A stretch of 64,000 nt of DNA, taken from the NCBI RefSeq assembly GCF_039538145.1, contig NZ_BAABBV010000001.1:62001-126000 (forward strand). Reading direction: 5' to 3'. Source of the DNA: Gryllotalpicola daejeonensis (lineage in GTDB: Bacteria; Actinomycetota; Actinomycetes; Actinomycetales; Microbacteriaceae). Below are positions 33,437-42,394 of this stretch, piece after piece. A program made the position numbers and the translations under genes. The notes below the pieces were generated by a model, which saw only the letters and a list, made by a program, of their open reading frames with translations, was not told where the DNA came from and did no database searches. How positions within the stretch are numbered: position 1 is the first letter of the stretch; each line of letters opens with the position of its first letter.

Positions 33437-34519
33437 TCAGCTGCGGCGCACGCGGCCCAGCCACAGTGACAGACCAACCGCGACCGCCACCAGCAGGCCG
33501 CCGCCCGCGGCGAACCACGAGGCGAGATCGACCTGCTCCTTCACGAGGCTGAGCTTGCTGGGCAGCGAGCTGAGCGCGCTCTTCAGCTCGTTCGCGCTCT
33601 CGGCGCGGTGGTAGGTGCCGCCGGTCGCCTTCGCGATCTGCTGCAGAGCGTCCTCGTCGATCTGCAGCGGGCCGCCGCGCCCGTCGAAGCCGCCGCCGGG
33701 GCCGCCGAACGCACCGCCGCCGAACCCGCCGCCGCCGAAGCCGTCGTTCAGCTGGTCGCCGGGGCAGACGAGCGGCGCGGGGCTCGTGGTGCCGAACCCG
33801 ATCGTGAACACGCGCACGTGGCGGCCGGCCGCGAGACGCGCGGCGAGCTGCGGGTCGGCGCCCTGCGTGTTCGCGCCGTCGGTCAGCAGCACGATGGCGT
33901 CGGGGGCGAACCCGCCGCCGTTCGGCGACGGCGGCGACGGCGGGGGCGCGACGTTGACGCCGGTCGGCGGCACCGAGGGGTCGACCTTCGAGATCTCGTC
34001 GAGCGAGGTGATGATCGCCTGTCCGATCGCCGTGCCGCGCGAGGTCGTGAGCCCCGTGAGCGCCTTCGTGAGCTCGTCGGTGTCGTCGGTGGGCGGCACC
34101 AGCGCGCCCGCGGTGCCGGCGAAAGTCACGAGCCCCACCTTCGGTCCGCCCCGCAGCGACTCGACGAACGACGTGGCCTGCTTCTCGGCCGCCGTGATGC
34201 GATTCGGCTCGACGTCGGTCGAGCACATCGAGCCCGACACGTCGAGCGCGAGCATGATCGTCGACGAGCGCGAGGGGACGTGAACGGATGCCTGCGGCCG
34301 CGCCGCCCCGACGGCGAGAACTCCGACCCCCGTGAGCAGCAGCAGGGCAGGAATCCGTCTCACCCAGCCGCCGCGCTGCGGCAGCGCCGCGCGCACCAGC
34401 GCGATCGACGCGACCTGCACCGCTGCCCGCTTGCGACGCCGACGCAGCCACCACGCGAGCAGCAGGATCGCGGGGAGCAGCAGCAGCGCGAGCAGCGCCC
34501 ATGGCCAGGTGAACGTCAT
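33437..34519 (-). CDS. VWA-domain membrane protein (BatA-like)
   Basis: A 360-residue protein with two N-terminal TM helices, a von Willebrand A domain starting MLALDVSGSM (the DxSxS metal-ion site) and a C-terminal TM helix. A Gly/Phe-rich loop (GFGGGGFGGGAFGG) lies before the end. It is the last gene of a MoxR-DUF58-VWA-VWA operon. By analogy, these proteins are scaffolds or adaptors for the MoxR ATPase at the membrane, in cell-envelope or stress maintenance. The exact role is not known in Actinobacteria. Confidence 0.85.
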   Translation of the reverse strand: MTFTWPWALLALLLLPAILLLAWWLRRRRKRAAVQVASIALVRAALPQRGGWVRRIPALLLLTGVGVLAVGAARPQASVHVPSRSSTIMLALDVSGSMCSTDVEPNRITAAEKQATSFVESLRGGPKVGLVTFAGTAGALVPPTDDTDELTKALTGLTTSRGTAIGQAIITSLDEISKVDPSVPPTGVNVAPPPSPPSPNGGGFAPDAIVLLTDGANTQGADPQLAARLAAGRHVRVFTIGFGTTSPAPLVCPGDQLNDGFGGGGFGGGAFGGPGGGFDGRGGPLQIDEDALQQIAKATGGTYHRAESANELKSALSSLPSKLSLVKEQVDLASWFAAGGGLLVAVAVGLSLWLGRVRRS

Positions 34520-34520
34520 G

Positions 34521-35507
34521 TCACACCACCCGCCCAGTGCCGGCGACGGTCAGCATGGCGCCGGCGAGCAGCAACGCGAGGGCGACCGCGATGAACGCGG
34601 CGGCGAGGGGCAGCGGCTCGTGCACGATCGTGAGCCGCAGGTCGATCGACCCGGCGACGCTGCCGAGCTGCTGCGCGTCGGACGCCGGGTGGTAGCTTCC
34701 GCCCGTCGTCTGCGAGATCGCCTTCAGGGCGTCGGCGTCGAGGGCCGTCTCGACGCGGTAGCCGTCGGCCTCGACCGTCGTGCCCTGCTCGGTGCCGACC
34801 CCGACCGTGTCGATGTGCACGCCGGATTGCTCGGCCAGCTGCGCTGCGGCGTCGACATCGGCGCCGCCGGAGCCCCCACCCGCGCCCATGTTCTGCCCGT
34901 CGCTGAATAGCACGATCGTGGCGCTGCCCCACCAGCCGAGCTGCGGCAGCTCGCCGTTCTTTCCGACCGTCGGCGTCTTGCCCGTGATCACGCCGAGCGA
35001 CCCGATGATCGCGGCGCTGAGAGAGGTGCCGCCCGACACCGTCAATCCGTCGATCGCGCTCTCGGCCCGGGTGTGGTCGCCGCTCGGTCGAGAGGTCACC
35101 AGGGCGCCCTGCTCGAACGCCACGACGCCGATGTCGACCGAGCTCGGCTGCGCGGCGATGAACTGCTTCGCCGCCTTCTTGGCCGCGGCGATGCGGCTCG
35201 GCTTGACGTCGTCGGCGATCATCGACTGCGACACGTCCATCGCGAGGATCACGGTGCCGGATGCGCGCGGCGTGGGGACGGATGCCGCCGGCCCCGCCGC
35301 GCCCACCGCGAGCAGGGCGACCCCCGAGATCGTGAGCCAGATGCCGGTGGTGCGGATGCCGGTGCCGCGCCGCCCCGGGCGGGGTGTCGCCACCCCGAGT
35401 CGCGCCAGCGCCGCCGCGCGGCGACGGCCGTAGACCCAGGCGACCACGGCGAGCGCCGCGACGACGACGGCGCCGAGGACGAGCAGCGGGGGAGAGGCGA
35501 GTGTCAT
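34521..35507 (-). CDS. VWA-domain membrane protein (BatB-like)
   Basis: A 328-residue paralogue of the next gene: two N-terminal TM helices, a VWA domain starting ILAMDVSQSM (DxSxS), and a last TM helix. It overlaps the DUF58 stop by 4 bases (ATGA) and is followed one base later by the second VWA gene. The two VWA proteins probably form a membrane complex whose metal site is opened or closed by the MoxR ATPase. Confidence 0.85.
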   Translation of the reverse strand: MTLASPPLLVLGAVVVAALAVVAWVYGRRRAAALARLGVATPRPGRRGTGIRTTGIWLTISGVALLAVGAAGPAASVPTPRASGTVILAMDVSQSMIADDVKPSRIAAAKKAAKQFIAAQPSSVDIGVVAFEQGALVTSRPSGDHTRAESAIDGLTVSGGTSLSAAIIGSLGVITGKTPTVGKNGELPQLGWWGSATIVLFSDGQNMGAGGGSGGADVDAAAQLAEQSGVHIDTVGVGTEQGTTVEADGYRVETALDADALKAISQTTGGSYHPASDAQQLGSVAGSIDLRLTIVHEPLPLAAAFIAVALALLLAGAMLTVAGTGRVV

Positions 35508-36508
35508 GGCAGCCTCGCGGTAGCGACTGTGCTTGCCCGGGCTGGGTGATGGGTGGCCGCCACGAGCTCGACGAGCACGCGGTCGAGCTCGCGCTCGGCG
35601 CCGACCCGATGCAGCGTGACGCCGGCGCGCCGCATGCCCGAGACGACCTCGGATTCGTGCCGGTCGAGGCCTGCCCGGTAGCCGGCGCGGAACACCGGGT
35701 CGGCTGTGTCGACCACGAGCTGCTCACCGGTCTCAGCGTCTTCGACGATGACCAGCCCGGCCTCGGGCAGCTCCCCGGCCGCGGCATCCGTCACCCTCAG
35801 CGCCACGACCTCGTGGCGCTGCGTCAGCCGCAGCAGCGCGTGCGGCCAGTCGCCCGTGCCGATGAAGTCCGAGACGACGACGATGAGGCTGCGCCGCCGC
35901 GCCAGCCCCGCCACGCGGTCGAGCATCGCGGCGAGGTCGGTGGTGGCGCCGGGGCGTGTCGCCCGCTTCCGCGCTGCGGACCCGGGGCGCGAAGCAGGAC
36001 CCGCGACCGCGCCCCGAGCCGCGCTCGGCTTCAGACCGCCCGCCGCACTGCGCGCCAGCTCGCCGCCGATGCGCAGCGCGTGGGCTCGGCCGGTTCCAGG
36101 CGGCACGACCCGCGTCGCCCCCTCGTCATAGAGCAGCGCGCCGACGCGATTGCCGCCGCGGCCGAAGAGCCGCGCGAGGGCGAGGGCGAGCTCGGCGAGC
36201 GTGTCGTCCATACCGCGGCCATCTGCGCCGCGCGTGCCCGTGCCGAGTGACGCCGACCGGTCGAGCACGAGCCACGCGGTGAGATCGCGGTCCTCGTTGA
36301 AGACGCGCACGTGCGGCTCGCCGAGGCGGGCGGTCACATTCCAGTCCATGTGCCGGGCGTCGTCGCCGGGCACATACGCACGCAGGCCCGCGAAGTCGAT
36401 GCCGGTGCCGCGGTGCACCGTGCGGTAGCCGCCCTGAATGCGGCCCTCGAGCCGGCGGATCACCCGCCACTCCAGGCGCAGCAGCAGCTTCTCGGTCGCG
36501 GTGGTCAT
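35504..36508 (-). CDS. DUF58 domain protein of the MoxR operon
   Basis: A 334-residue soluble protein. The DUF58 core is evident: GTGIDFAGLRAYVPGDDARHMDWNVTARLGEPHVRVF with the invariant D-W, followed by a VWA-like LVLDRSASLG. It has an Ala/Arg/Pro-rich insert around residues 150-190. Family members are partners of MoxR ATPases. Its start is two bases beyond the MoxR stop, so the operon is tightly packed. Confidence 0.87.
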   Translation of the reverse strand: MTTATEKLLLRLEWRVIRRLEGRIQGGYRTVHRGTGIDFAGLRAYVPGDDARHMDWNVTARLGEPHVRVFNEDRDLTAWLVLDRSASLGTGTRGADGRGMDDTLAELALALARLFGRGGNRVGALLYDEGATRVVPPGTGRAHALRIGGELARSAAGGLKPSAARGAVAGPASRPGSAARKRATRPGATTDLAAMLDRVAGLARRRSLIVVVSDFIGTGDWPHALLRLTQRHEVVALRVTDAAAGELPEAGLVIVEDAETGEQLVVDTADPVFRAGYRAGLDRHESEVVSGMRRAGVTLHRVGAERELDRVLVELVAATHHPARASTVATARLP

Positions 36509-36510
36509 GA

Positions 36511-37488
36511 CTACCTGCTCTGCAGGACCACCTCGGGCGCAGGCACGGCGCCCAGCACCCGCGAGACGACCGCGTCGGCGTCGAGATCGTCGGCGAGCGC
36601 CTCATAGCTCAGCACGACGCGGTGCCGCAGCACGTCGAGGGCGAGCTCGGCGAGGTCCTGCGGAAGGACGTAGCCGCGCCCCCGCAGGAAGGCGAGCGCG
36701 CGCCCGCCCAGGACGAGCGCGATGGATGCCCGGGGGCTCGCGCCGTAGGACACGTAGCGCTCGAGCTCGCCGAGGCCGACGAGCCCCGGTGATCGCGTCG
36801 CGGCGACCAGCCTCACCGCGTAGTCGGTGATCGCCGGGTCGACGTAGACCCGGTCGACGTGCGCGCGCAGCTCGATCAGCCGTTCCGGCGTGAGCATCGC
36901 CTGCGTGAGCGGGGCCGGCTGCAGCGAGCGCTCGACGATCGCGTGCTCCTCGTGCGGCGTCGGGTAGCCGATCACGACCTTCATCATGAAGCGGTCGACC
37001 TGCGCCTCCGGCAGCGGATAGGTGCCCTCCGACTCGATGGGGTTCTCGGTCGCCATCACGAGGAACGGCTCGGGTACGCGGAAGGTCTCGCGGCCGATCG
37101 TCACCTGGTGCTCCTGCATCACCTCGAGCAGGGCCGACTGCACCTTCGCGGGCGCGCGGTTGATCTCATCGGCGAGCAGCAGGTTCGCGAACACCGGGCC
37201 GAGCACGGTCTCGAACTCGCCGGTGTGCTGGTGATAGACCCGGGTGCCGACGAGGTCGGCCGGCACGAGGTCCGGTGTGAACTGCACGCGTTGGAACTGG
37301 CCGCCGATCGCCGCGGCGAGGGACTTCACCGCGAGCGTCTTCGCGAGGCCGGGCACGCCCTCGACGAGCAGATGCCCGCCGGCGAGCAGCGCGACGGCCA
37401 TGCGCTCGAGCAGCACGTCCTGGCCGACGATGGTGCGCTTGACCTCGAACAGCACGTGCTCGAGGGGGTGCGCGGGAAGGTCTGTCAC
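36511..37488 (-). CDS. MoxR family AAA+ ATPase
   Basis: A 325-residue AAA+ protein, first gene of the operon, starting at GTG 37488 after AAAGGACC. Walker A is EGVPGLAKTLAVKSLA, Walker B LLLADEINRAPAKVQSALLE, sensor I VMATENPIESEGTYPLPEAQ; the C-terminal helical lid follows. MoxR ATPases act as chaperones that load metals or assemble complexes containing VWA proteins; here two VWA genes are its likely clients. Confidence 0.92.
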   Translation of the reverse strand: MTDLPAHPLEHVLFEVKRTIVGQDVLLERMAVALLAGGHLLVEGVPGLAKTLAVKSLAAAIGGQFQRVQFTPDLVPADLVGTRVYHQHTGEFETVLGPVFANLLLADEINRAPAKVQSALLEVMQEHQVTIGRETFRVPEPFLVMATENPIESEGTYPLPEAQVDRFMMKVVIGYPTPHEEHAIVERSLQPAPLTQAMLTPERLIELRAHVDRVYVDPAITDYAVRLVAATRSPGLVGLGELERYVSYGASPRASIALVLGGRALAFLRGRGYVLPQDLAELALDVLRHRVVLSYEALADDLDADAVVSRVLGAVPAPEVVLQSR

Positions 37489-37536
37489 TGTCGTGGTCCT
37501 TTCGGTTCAGGCATCCGTATCGCTCACACCGCGTGG

Positions 37537-38319
37537 TCAGATCTGCGGGCCCTGCAGGCCCTCGCCGTCCTCGTTGCCCCCGAGCGCGACGCCGATCGGC
37601 ACCGCGAACCCGACGCCCGCCCACGCGCCGTCGTGGCCGGGGTCGGCGATCGAGACGACGATGCCGATGACGTCGCCGCGCTGGTCGAGCAGCGGGCCGC
37701 CCGAGCTGCCGGGATTGACGCTCGCATCGAACTGGATGAGCCCCGAGAACGAGCCCTGGTCGGTGTCGGCCTTGCGGTCGAGGCCCGAGACGATGCCCGA
37801 TGAGACGCTGTACGACAGCCCGAGCGGATTGCCGATCGCGACGACGGGTGCGCCGACCGTGGTGTCGCCGCCGAGCGTCGCGGGCACGAGCGGCATGGGC
37901 GGGCTGCTGGGGCTGAGTGTTGCGATGTCGTTGGCGGGGTCGGATGCGGTGACGGATGCCGTGGCGAAGGTGCCGTCGGAGAAGGTGACCGTGATCGCCC
38001 CGCCGCCCGCCACGACGTGGTTCGCCGTGAGGATGAGGCCGGTCTTCGTGGCGACGACCCCGGTGCCCAGCTCGCCCTTCGCGGTCTCGACCACGACGAC
38101 CGAGGGGCCGGCGAGGCGGTACAGCTGCGCGACCGTCGGGGCGGTGGCAGACGGCGTCGGCGTCGGGGTGTGCGGCGGCTCGGCGCCGGCGGTCGCGCCG
38201 CCGAGGCGGAACGCCAGAACGCCGATGACGAGGACGAGGACGGCGATGAGTGCCCCGGCGACCGTCAGTGTCGCGCGGGGGCCCGAGATCAGACGACGCA
38301 GAGCGCGACGGCCCGCCAT
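37537..38319 (-). CDS. Membrane-anchored trypsin-like (S1C) serine protease
   Basis: A 260-residue protease. A basic N-terminus and one TM helix (~17-38) are followed by a Thr/Pro linker and a protease domain with the full triad: His101 (LTANHVVAG), Asp131 (DPANDIATL) and Ser206 (NPGSSGGPLL). No PDZ domain follows, unlike HtrA/DegP. It should work outside the membrane in quality control or signalling. TACCGT lies six bases before the ATG, so it is probably leaderless; the frame's long upstream extension is shadow. Confidence 0.87.
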   Translation of the reverse strand: MAGRRALRRLISGPRATLTVAGALIAVLVLVIGVLAFRLGGATAGAEPPHTPTPTPSATAPTVAQLYRLAGPSVVVVETAKGELGTGVVATKTGLILTANHVVAGGGAITVTFSDGTFATASVTASDPANDIATLSPSSPPMPLVPATLGGDTTVGAPVVAIGNPLGLSYSVSSGIVSGLDRKADTDQGSFSGLIQFDASVNPGSSGGPLLDQRGDVIGIVVSIADPGHDGAWAGVGFAVPIGVALGGNEDGEGLQGPQI

Positions 38320-38378
38320 GAGCACACGGTAGGCGCGCCCGCCTAGGAATGGGGTAAATCGATGAAAATCCGTCGGTC

Positions 38379-38407
38379 TGTCGATCTCACGCCCGCTCGT
38401 GCATCGG
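38379..38407 (+). promoter_or_regulatory. Possible ECF42-type promoter of the DGPF/sigma operon
   Basis: TGTCGA at 38379-38384 is the -35 motif reported for ECF42 sigma factors in Streptomyces; a GCATCGG at 38401-38407 lies 16 bases further in the -10 place, although the -10 match is weak. It stands 80 bases before the first DGPF gene. It would let the sigma factor at the end of the operon control its own operon. Confidence 0.4.
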
Positions 38408-38463
38408 TGTAGTGAAGATCCCGAAAGAAAAGCGATCGGGACGCAAGCAGAAGAGAGACCGAG

Positions 38464-38829
38464 ATGGGCAAGTACCTGGTGCTGATCTACGACGACGAGA
38501 AGCGATTCGCCGAGACGCCGCGTGAGGTCATGGCCGATATGCACGAGAAGCACGTCGCGTTCATCGCGAACCACAGGGGCGCGATCGTCGGCGGCGCGCA
38601 GCTCACGACGAGCGACACGGCGACGACGATCCGCCACACCGAGGGCGGCGCGACGGTCACCGACGGTACCTTCCTTGAGACGAAGGAAGTGCTCGGCGGC
38701 TACTACGTTATTGAGGCGCCCGACTACGACCAGGCGCTCGCGCTCGCCAAGCAGGTGCCGAGCCTCTACGGCGCGATCGAGGTCTGGCCGCAGCGCGAGC
38801 CCGCCGACGACCTCACGATCGAGCACTAG
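38464..38829 (+). CDS. DGPF/YCII family protein 1
   Basis: A 121-residue ferredoxin-like YCII domain protein, with AGAGACCGAG before its ATG. It opens KYLVLIYDDEKRF and contains VTDGTFLETKEVLGGYYVIE, where DGTF is the place of the DGPF signature. Proteins of this type are the constant genomic partners of ECF42 sigma factors. Their ligand or activity is not established. Confidence 0.87.
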   Translation: MGKYLVLIYDDEKRFAETPREVMADMHEKHVAFIANHRGAIVGGAQLTTSDTATTIRHTEGGATVTDGTFLETKEVLGGYYVIEAPDYDQALALAKQVPSLYGAIEVWPQREPADDLTIEH

Positions 38830-38851
38830 AAGACGGCGCCGGCAGAGGGGA

Positions 38852-39202
38852 ATGAAAGTGGCGAAATATGTGGCGCTCATCTTCGGCGACGAGGATGTCT
38901 GGTTGAACAGCGACGAGGCGACGACGAGCGCGATCCTCAGCGAGTACGGCCGCTTCCACGAGGAATACGGCCGACACCTGGTCGGCAGCGGGCAGCTGAA
39001 GCCGAACTCCACCGCCAAGTTGATCAGGACGACCGGCGACGAGTACACCGTGACCGACGGCGCCTTCGGAGAGACCAAGGAAGCGCTCGGCGGCTACTAC
39101 GTCATCGAGGCCGATGACGAGGCGACGGCGCTCGAGATCGCCAAGCACGTGCCGGCGCCGGGCGGGTTCGTCGAGCTGAGGCCGCTCGTCGACCTGGGCT
39201 GA
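38852..39202 (+). CDS. DGPF/YCII family protein 2
   Basis: A 116-residue paralogue of the preceding gene, starting at ATG 38852 after GAGGGG. It shares VTDGAFGETKEALGGYYVIE with the first copy, with more divergence at the ends, so the pair arose by an old tandem duplication. Its stop is four bases before the ATG at 39207 that should have begun the sigma factor gene. Confidence 0.87.
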   Translation: MKVAKYVALIFGDEDVWLNSDEATTSAILSEYGRFHEEYGRHLVGSGQLKPNSTAKLIRTTGDEYTVTDGAFGETKEALGGYYVIEADDEATALEIAKHVPAPGGFVELRPLVDLG

Positions 39203-39271
39203 TGCCATGACGGATGCCGGGGCCGAAGCGGCGCGCGCGTCGCCGGCGATCTGGATGCAGCGGAGGACTGC

Positions 39272-40420
39272 GTGCAAGACGCCTACGCCCGGGCACTCGA
39301 GCACTGGGAACGCGACGGGGTCCCCGGGAAGCCCGGAGCGTGGCTCACGACGGTCGCGACGCGGCGCGCACTCGAGGGGCGCCGGCGGGCGGCGACGGCG
39401 GCGCGGAAGCTGCCGCTGCTCGTGCCGGACCCCGTCGACGTGCTGCCGGAGGCTGCCGACGCAGCAGGATTCCCCGACGACCGCCTGCGGCTCGTCTTCA
39501 CGTGCTGTCACCCCGCGCTCGCCGCAGAGGCGCGCATCGCCCTGACGCTGCGCTTCGTCTGCGGCCTGGCCACACCCGAGGTCGCCCGCGCGCTGCTCGT
39601 CACCGAGACGACGATGCAGGCGCGCCTGACACGGGCGAAGAAGAAGATCGTGGCCACCGGGATCCCGTACCGGGTGCCGTCGCCGGACGAGTTGCCGGAG
39701 CGCCTGGCATCCGTTCTCGATGTCGTCCATCTCGTCTACACGAGCGGATACACCGCGGCCGCCGGCAACGCGCTCACCCGGCCGGAACTCGCCGAGCGCG
39801 GCATCGCGCTCGCACGGATGCTGCGGCAGCTGCTGCCTGATGAGGGCGAGGTGAGCGGGCTGCTCGCGCTGCTGCTGCTCAGCGACGCGCGGCGGGCGGC
39901 GCGGGTCGACGCGTCCGGTGCGCTGGTGCTGCTCGAGGATCAAGACCGCGGTCTGTGGAACCAGGAGCAGATCGCCGAGGGCCAGGCGCTCGTCGAGGCG
40001 GCGCTGCGGCGCCCGGCCGCGGGGGCCGCCCGGTCTTTCGGCCGCTACGGTCTGATGGCGGCGATCGCGGCACTGCACGACGAGGCGCCCAGCTGGGAGG
40101 CCACGGATTGGCCGCAGATCCTGGCGCTCTACGACCTGTTGCTCGAGCGATGGCCGTCGCCGGTCGTCGCGCTCAACCGGGCGGTGGCGCTGAGTTTCAC
40201 GGCGGGGCCGCGAGTCGCACTCGCCGCGGTCGACGAGCTTGCAGATGTGCCCGCGCTCGCGAGCTACCCGTATCTCGCGGCGACTCGCGCGGACCTGCTG
40301 CGCAGGCTGGGCGAGACGGATGCCGCGGCCGAGGCCTATCAGGAGGCGCTGCTGCTCACCGCGAATGACGTCGAGGCGGCGTTCCTCGCCGCGCGACTGC
40401 GCGAGGTCAGCTCGAGCTGA
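39272..40420 (+). CDS. ECF42-like sigma factor with damaged N-terminus
   Basis: The 382-residue frame encodes most of an ECF42-type sigma factor: region 2 (VQDAYARALEHW, GAWLTTVATRRAL), the TCCHPALAAEARIALTLR region 4 with RLTRAKKKI recognition helix, and the ~200-residue C-terminal extension (YGLMAAIAALHDEAP, LALYDLLLERWPSPVVALNR) typical of the group. The expected start, ATG 39207 (MTDAGAEAARA), is in another frame; about 18-20 codons of early region 2 are missing and the frame is shifted near 39238. The only in-frame start is GTG 39272, which has a GGAGG five bases upstream. The gene may be a pseudogene or a shortened but expressed sigma factor. Confidence 0.75.
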   Translation: MQDAYARALEHWERDGVPGKPGAWLTTVATRRALEGRRRAATAARKLPLLVPDPVDVLPEAADAAGFPDDRLRLVFTCCHPALAAEARIALTLRFVCGLATPEVARALLVTETTMQARLTRAKKKIVATGIPYRVPSPDELPERLASVLDVVHLVYTSGYTAAAGNALTRPELAERGIALARMLRQLLPDEGEVSGLLALLLLSDARRAARVDASGALVLLEDQDRGLWNQEQIAEGQALVEAALRRPAAGAARSFGRYGLMAAIAALHDEAPSWEATDWPQILALYDLLLERWPSPVVALNRAVALSFTAGPRVALAAVDELADVPALASYPYLAATRADLLRRLGETDAAAEAYQEALLLTANDVEAAFLAARLREVSSS

Positions 40421-40424
40421 CGGC

Positions 40425-40498
40425 CGGTTGCGCCACCAGGATCCGCTGTGCGCTCCTCGGATCCGAGGAGCGCATAGCGGAAGCCAGTGGCGCAACCG
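40425..40498. repeat. 74-bp imperfect palindrome between convergent genes
   Basis: The outer 12-bp arms (40425-40436 with 40487-40498) are perfect. The inner arms, 20 bp each (40442-40461 with 40462-40481), have one mismatch and no loop. Five-base asymmetric bulges separate the two. It lies between the sigma factor gene and the reverse-strand hydrolase, both ending here, so it could be a bidirectional terminator. Its size and loop-free centre also fit a dispersed intergenic palindrome of the REP/MITE kind. Confidence 0.85.
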
Positions 40499-40510
40499 CG
40501 CGCCAACGCC

Positions 40511-41281
40511 TCAGACGGCGGCGGGTGCCGCGGTCGCCTCGGGCGACGCCTCGGCTGCCTCGATCGACGCGGACGCCGCGAGAATCGCGTCGATCGTCAC
40601 CTGCGGGTGGCTGATCATCGAGACGTGCGAGCCGGCGACCTCGGTGATCGTCGCGCCGGCGTTCTCGGCCATGCTGCGCTGAACAGCCGGCGGGATGACC
40701 TTGTCTTCGGTGCCGACGACGGCCCAGCTCGGAATGGTCTTCCACGCCGGCACTCCGGACGGCGTCGTGTTGGCCTGCAGCGTGATCGGGCGCTGGCCTG
40801 CGGCGATGAGCCAGCGGTCGGCCTCGGGCAGGTCCTGCGCGAACGCGGTGTGCACCGTGCTGGGCTTGAGGAACGCCTCCGCGTCGCCCTCGGGGGCACC
40901 CGGATAGCCGAGAATGTCGAACACCGCGCTCGGATCGGGCACGTCGAACGCCGACCCGGAGCCGCCGAGAAGCTGGAACACGAACTGGCCCTCGTCGGGC
41001 ACGAAGGCGTCGACATACACGAGCGCCTTCACATCGCCGCCGCGCGAGCCCGCATTGGTGATCACGAAGCCGCCGTAGGAGTGGCCGACGAGCACCACCG
41101 GGCCGCGGGTGTGCTGCGCGAGATACGAGGCGATGTAGTCCGCGTCGTTGTGCACGCCGCGCAGCTGGTTGGTCGGGGCGAGGACGGTGAAGCCCTGCGA
41201 CTGAAGGGCGGTGGCGACGGGGTTCCAGCTGGAGGCGTCGGCCCATGCTCCGTGGACGAGCACGATGGTGGGTTTGGTCAT
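40511..41281 (-). CDS. Alpha/beta hydrolase
   Basis: A 256-residue hydrolase. HGAWADASSW is the oxyanion loop, LVGHSYGGFV the nucleophile elbow (Ser), and SHVSMISHPQ holds the catalytic His; the acid is probably in VVGTEDKVIP. It resembles salicylate-esterase/hydroxynitrile-lyase-like esterases that are common in Actinobacteria. It is not secreted. The C-terminal ~20 residues are Ala/Glu/Pro-rich. TAACTT seven bases before the ATG suggests a leaderless mRNA. Confidence 0.87.
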   Translation of the reverse strand: MTKPTIVLVHGAWADASSWNPVATALQSQGFTVLAPTNQLRGVHNDADYIASYLAQHTRGPVVLVGHSYGGFVITNAGSRGGDVKALVYVDAFVPDEGQFVFQLLGGSGSAFDVPDPSAVFDILGYPGAPEGDAEAFLKPSTVHTAFAQDLPEADRWLIAAGQRPITLQANTTPSGVPAWKTIPSWAVVGTEDKVIPPAVQRSMAENAGATITEVAGSHVSMISHPQVTIDAILAASASIEAAEASPEATAAPAAV

Positions 41282-41391
41282 GCCGCGGAAGTTACACTCG
41301 CCCTCACTTTCCCGCTAGAAGAACGCTTGGTTCATCCGCAGGAAGTGCTTAGCAGGCGGCAAGCAACGGTCGCTGGGGTGCTGCACAGGCG

Positions 41392-42324
41392 CTACAGCTC
41401 CGCCGGCCCCGAAAGCTCACCGACCGTGACGTAGCGCCGGGCGAGCTCCTGCTGCTGCTCTTCCGGCAGCGCGAAGATCTGCGCGGCCTGCTCGGCCGTG
41501 ACCTCGTACACGGTGGGCCACTCACCGATGGGGATCGTCGTGTGAAGCATCCGATCGCCATACACGTGGACGATGTCGAACGCGTGCCCGCCCGCCTGCG
41601 CGCGCAGCCCCGTCTGCGACAGCAGCGGGTCATTCGTGTAGCAGGTGGCAGACGCGACCGACACGGGCACGCCCGCGAACGTCGAGTGGGTCGAGTAGTG
41701 CAGGTGACCGGCGAGGATGCCGCGCACATCGGTGCCACGGACGACCTCTTCCAGCTTCGCCTGATCGCGCAGCTCGATGAGCTCGTCGAAGATCTGCGGC
41801 GAGGGGATGGGCGGGTGATGCAGCGCGAGCAGCGTGCCGCGCGGCGCGGGCTCGGCGAGAACGGATGCCAGCCACTTGAGCTGCTCGTCGGCGAGGGCGC
41901 CGTAGTGGAACCCGGGAACCGTCGAGTCGAGCACCACGAGGCGCAGGCCGTCGAGGTCGATCACCCGGTCGTAAGGCTCGTCGCTGCCCTCGACGTCGAG
42001 CAGCCCGCTGCGGAACGCGGCGCGGTTGTCGTGGTTGCCCATGACCCACACGAGCTCGGCGCCGAGCTCGGCGGCGACCGGTTCGATCGCCGCGCGTACC
42101 CGGGCGTACGCGTCGTCGGCGCCGGTGTCGGCGATGTCGCCGGTGATCACGATCGCGCTGGGGGAGAGGCCGGCGCCCGAGAGCTGCCGCAGCGCCTGCG
42201 CGAGGATCTCGTCCGAGTCGACGATGCCGAACATCGGCGCGCGGCCCGCGGTGAAGTGCGTGTCGGAGAGGTGGACGATCAGCTGTTCCGGGCGTGGATA
42301 CTGCGAGGGCCAGAGCGGGTTCAC
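41392..42324 (-). CDS. Metallophosphoesterase (CpdA-like phosphodiesterase)
   Basis: A 310-residue calcineurin-like enzyme. The metal ligands are all present: SDTHF, ITGDIADTGA, WVMGNHDN, ALHHPPIP and AGHLHYSTH. The class includes cAMP phosphodiesterase CpdA and glycerophosphodiesterases; it is cytoplasmic. I chose GTG 42324 because TACCGT lies six bases before it (leaderless pattern); the frame is open to 42396 without sense. Confidence 0.87.
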   Translation of the reverse strand: MNPLWPSQYPRPEQLIVHLSDTHFTAGRAPMFGIVDSDEILAQALRQLSGAGLSPSAIVITGDIADTGADDAYARVRAAIEPVAAELGAELVWVMGNHDNRAAFRSGLLDVEGSDEPYDRVIDLDGLRLVVLDSTVPGFHYGALADEQLKWLASVLAEPAPRGTLLALHHPPIPSPQIFDELIELRDQAKLEEVVRGTDVRGILAGHLHYSTHSTFAGVPVSVASATCYTNDPLLSQTGLRAQAGGHAFDIVHVYGDRMLHTTIPIGEWPTVYEVTAEQAAQIFALPEEQQQELARRYVTVGELSGPAEL

Positions 42325-42394
42325 GCCACGACGGTAGCGGATCGAGACCTGCCGAAGCTGTTGCGCGCGGTGCGCTGAGGTGCACACTGTTCGC

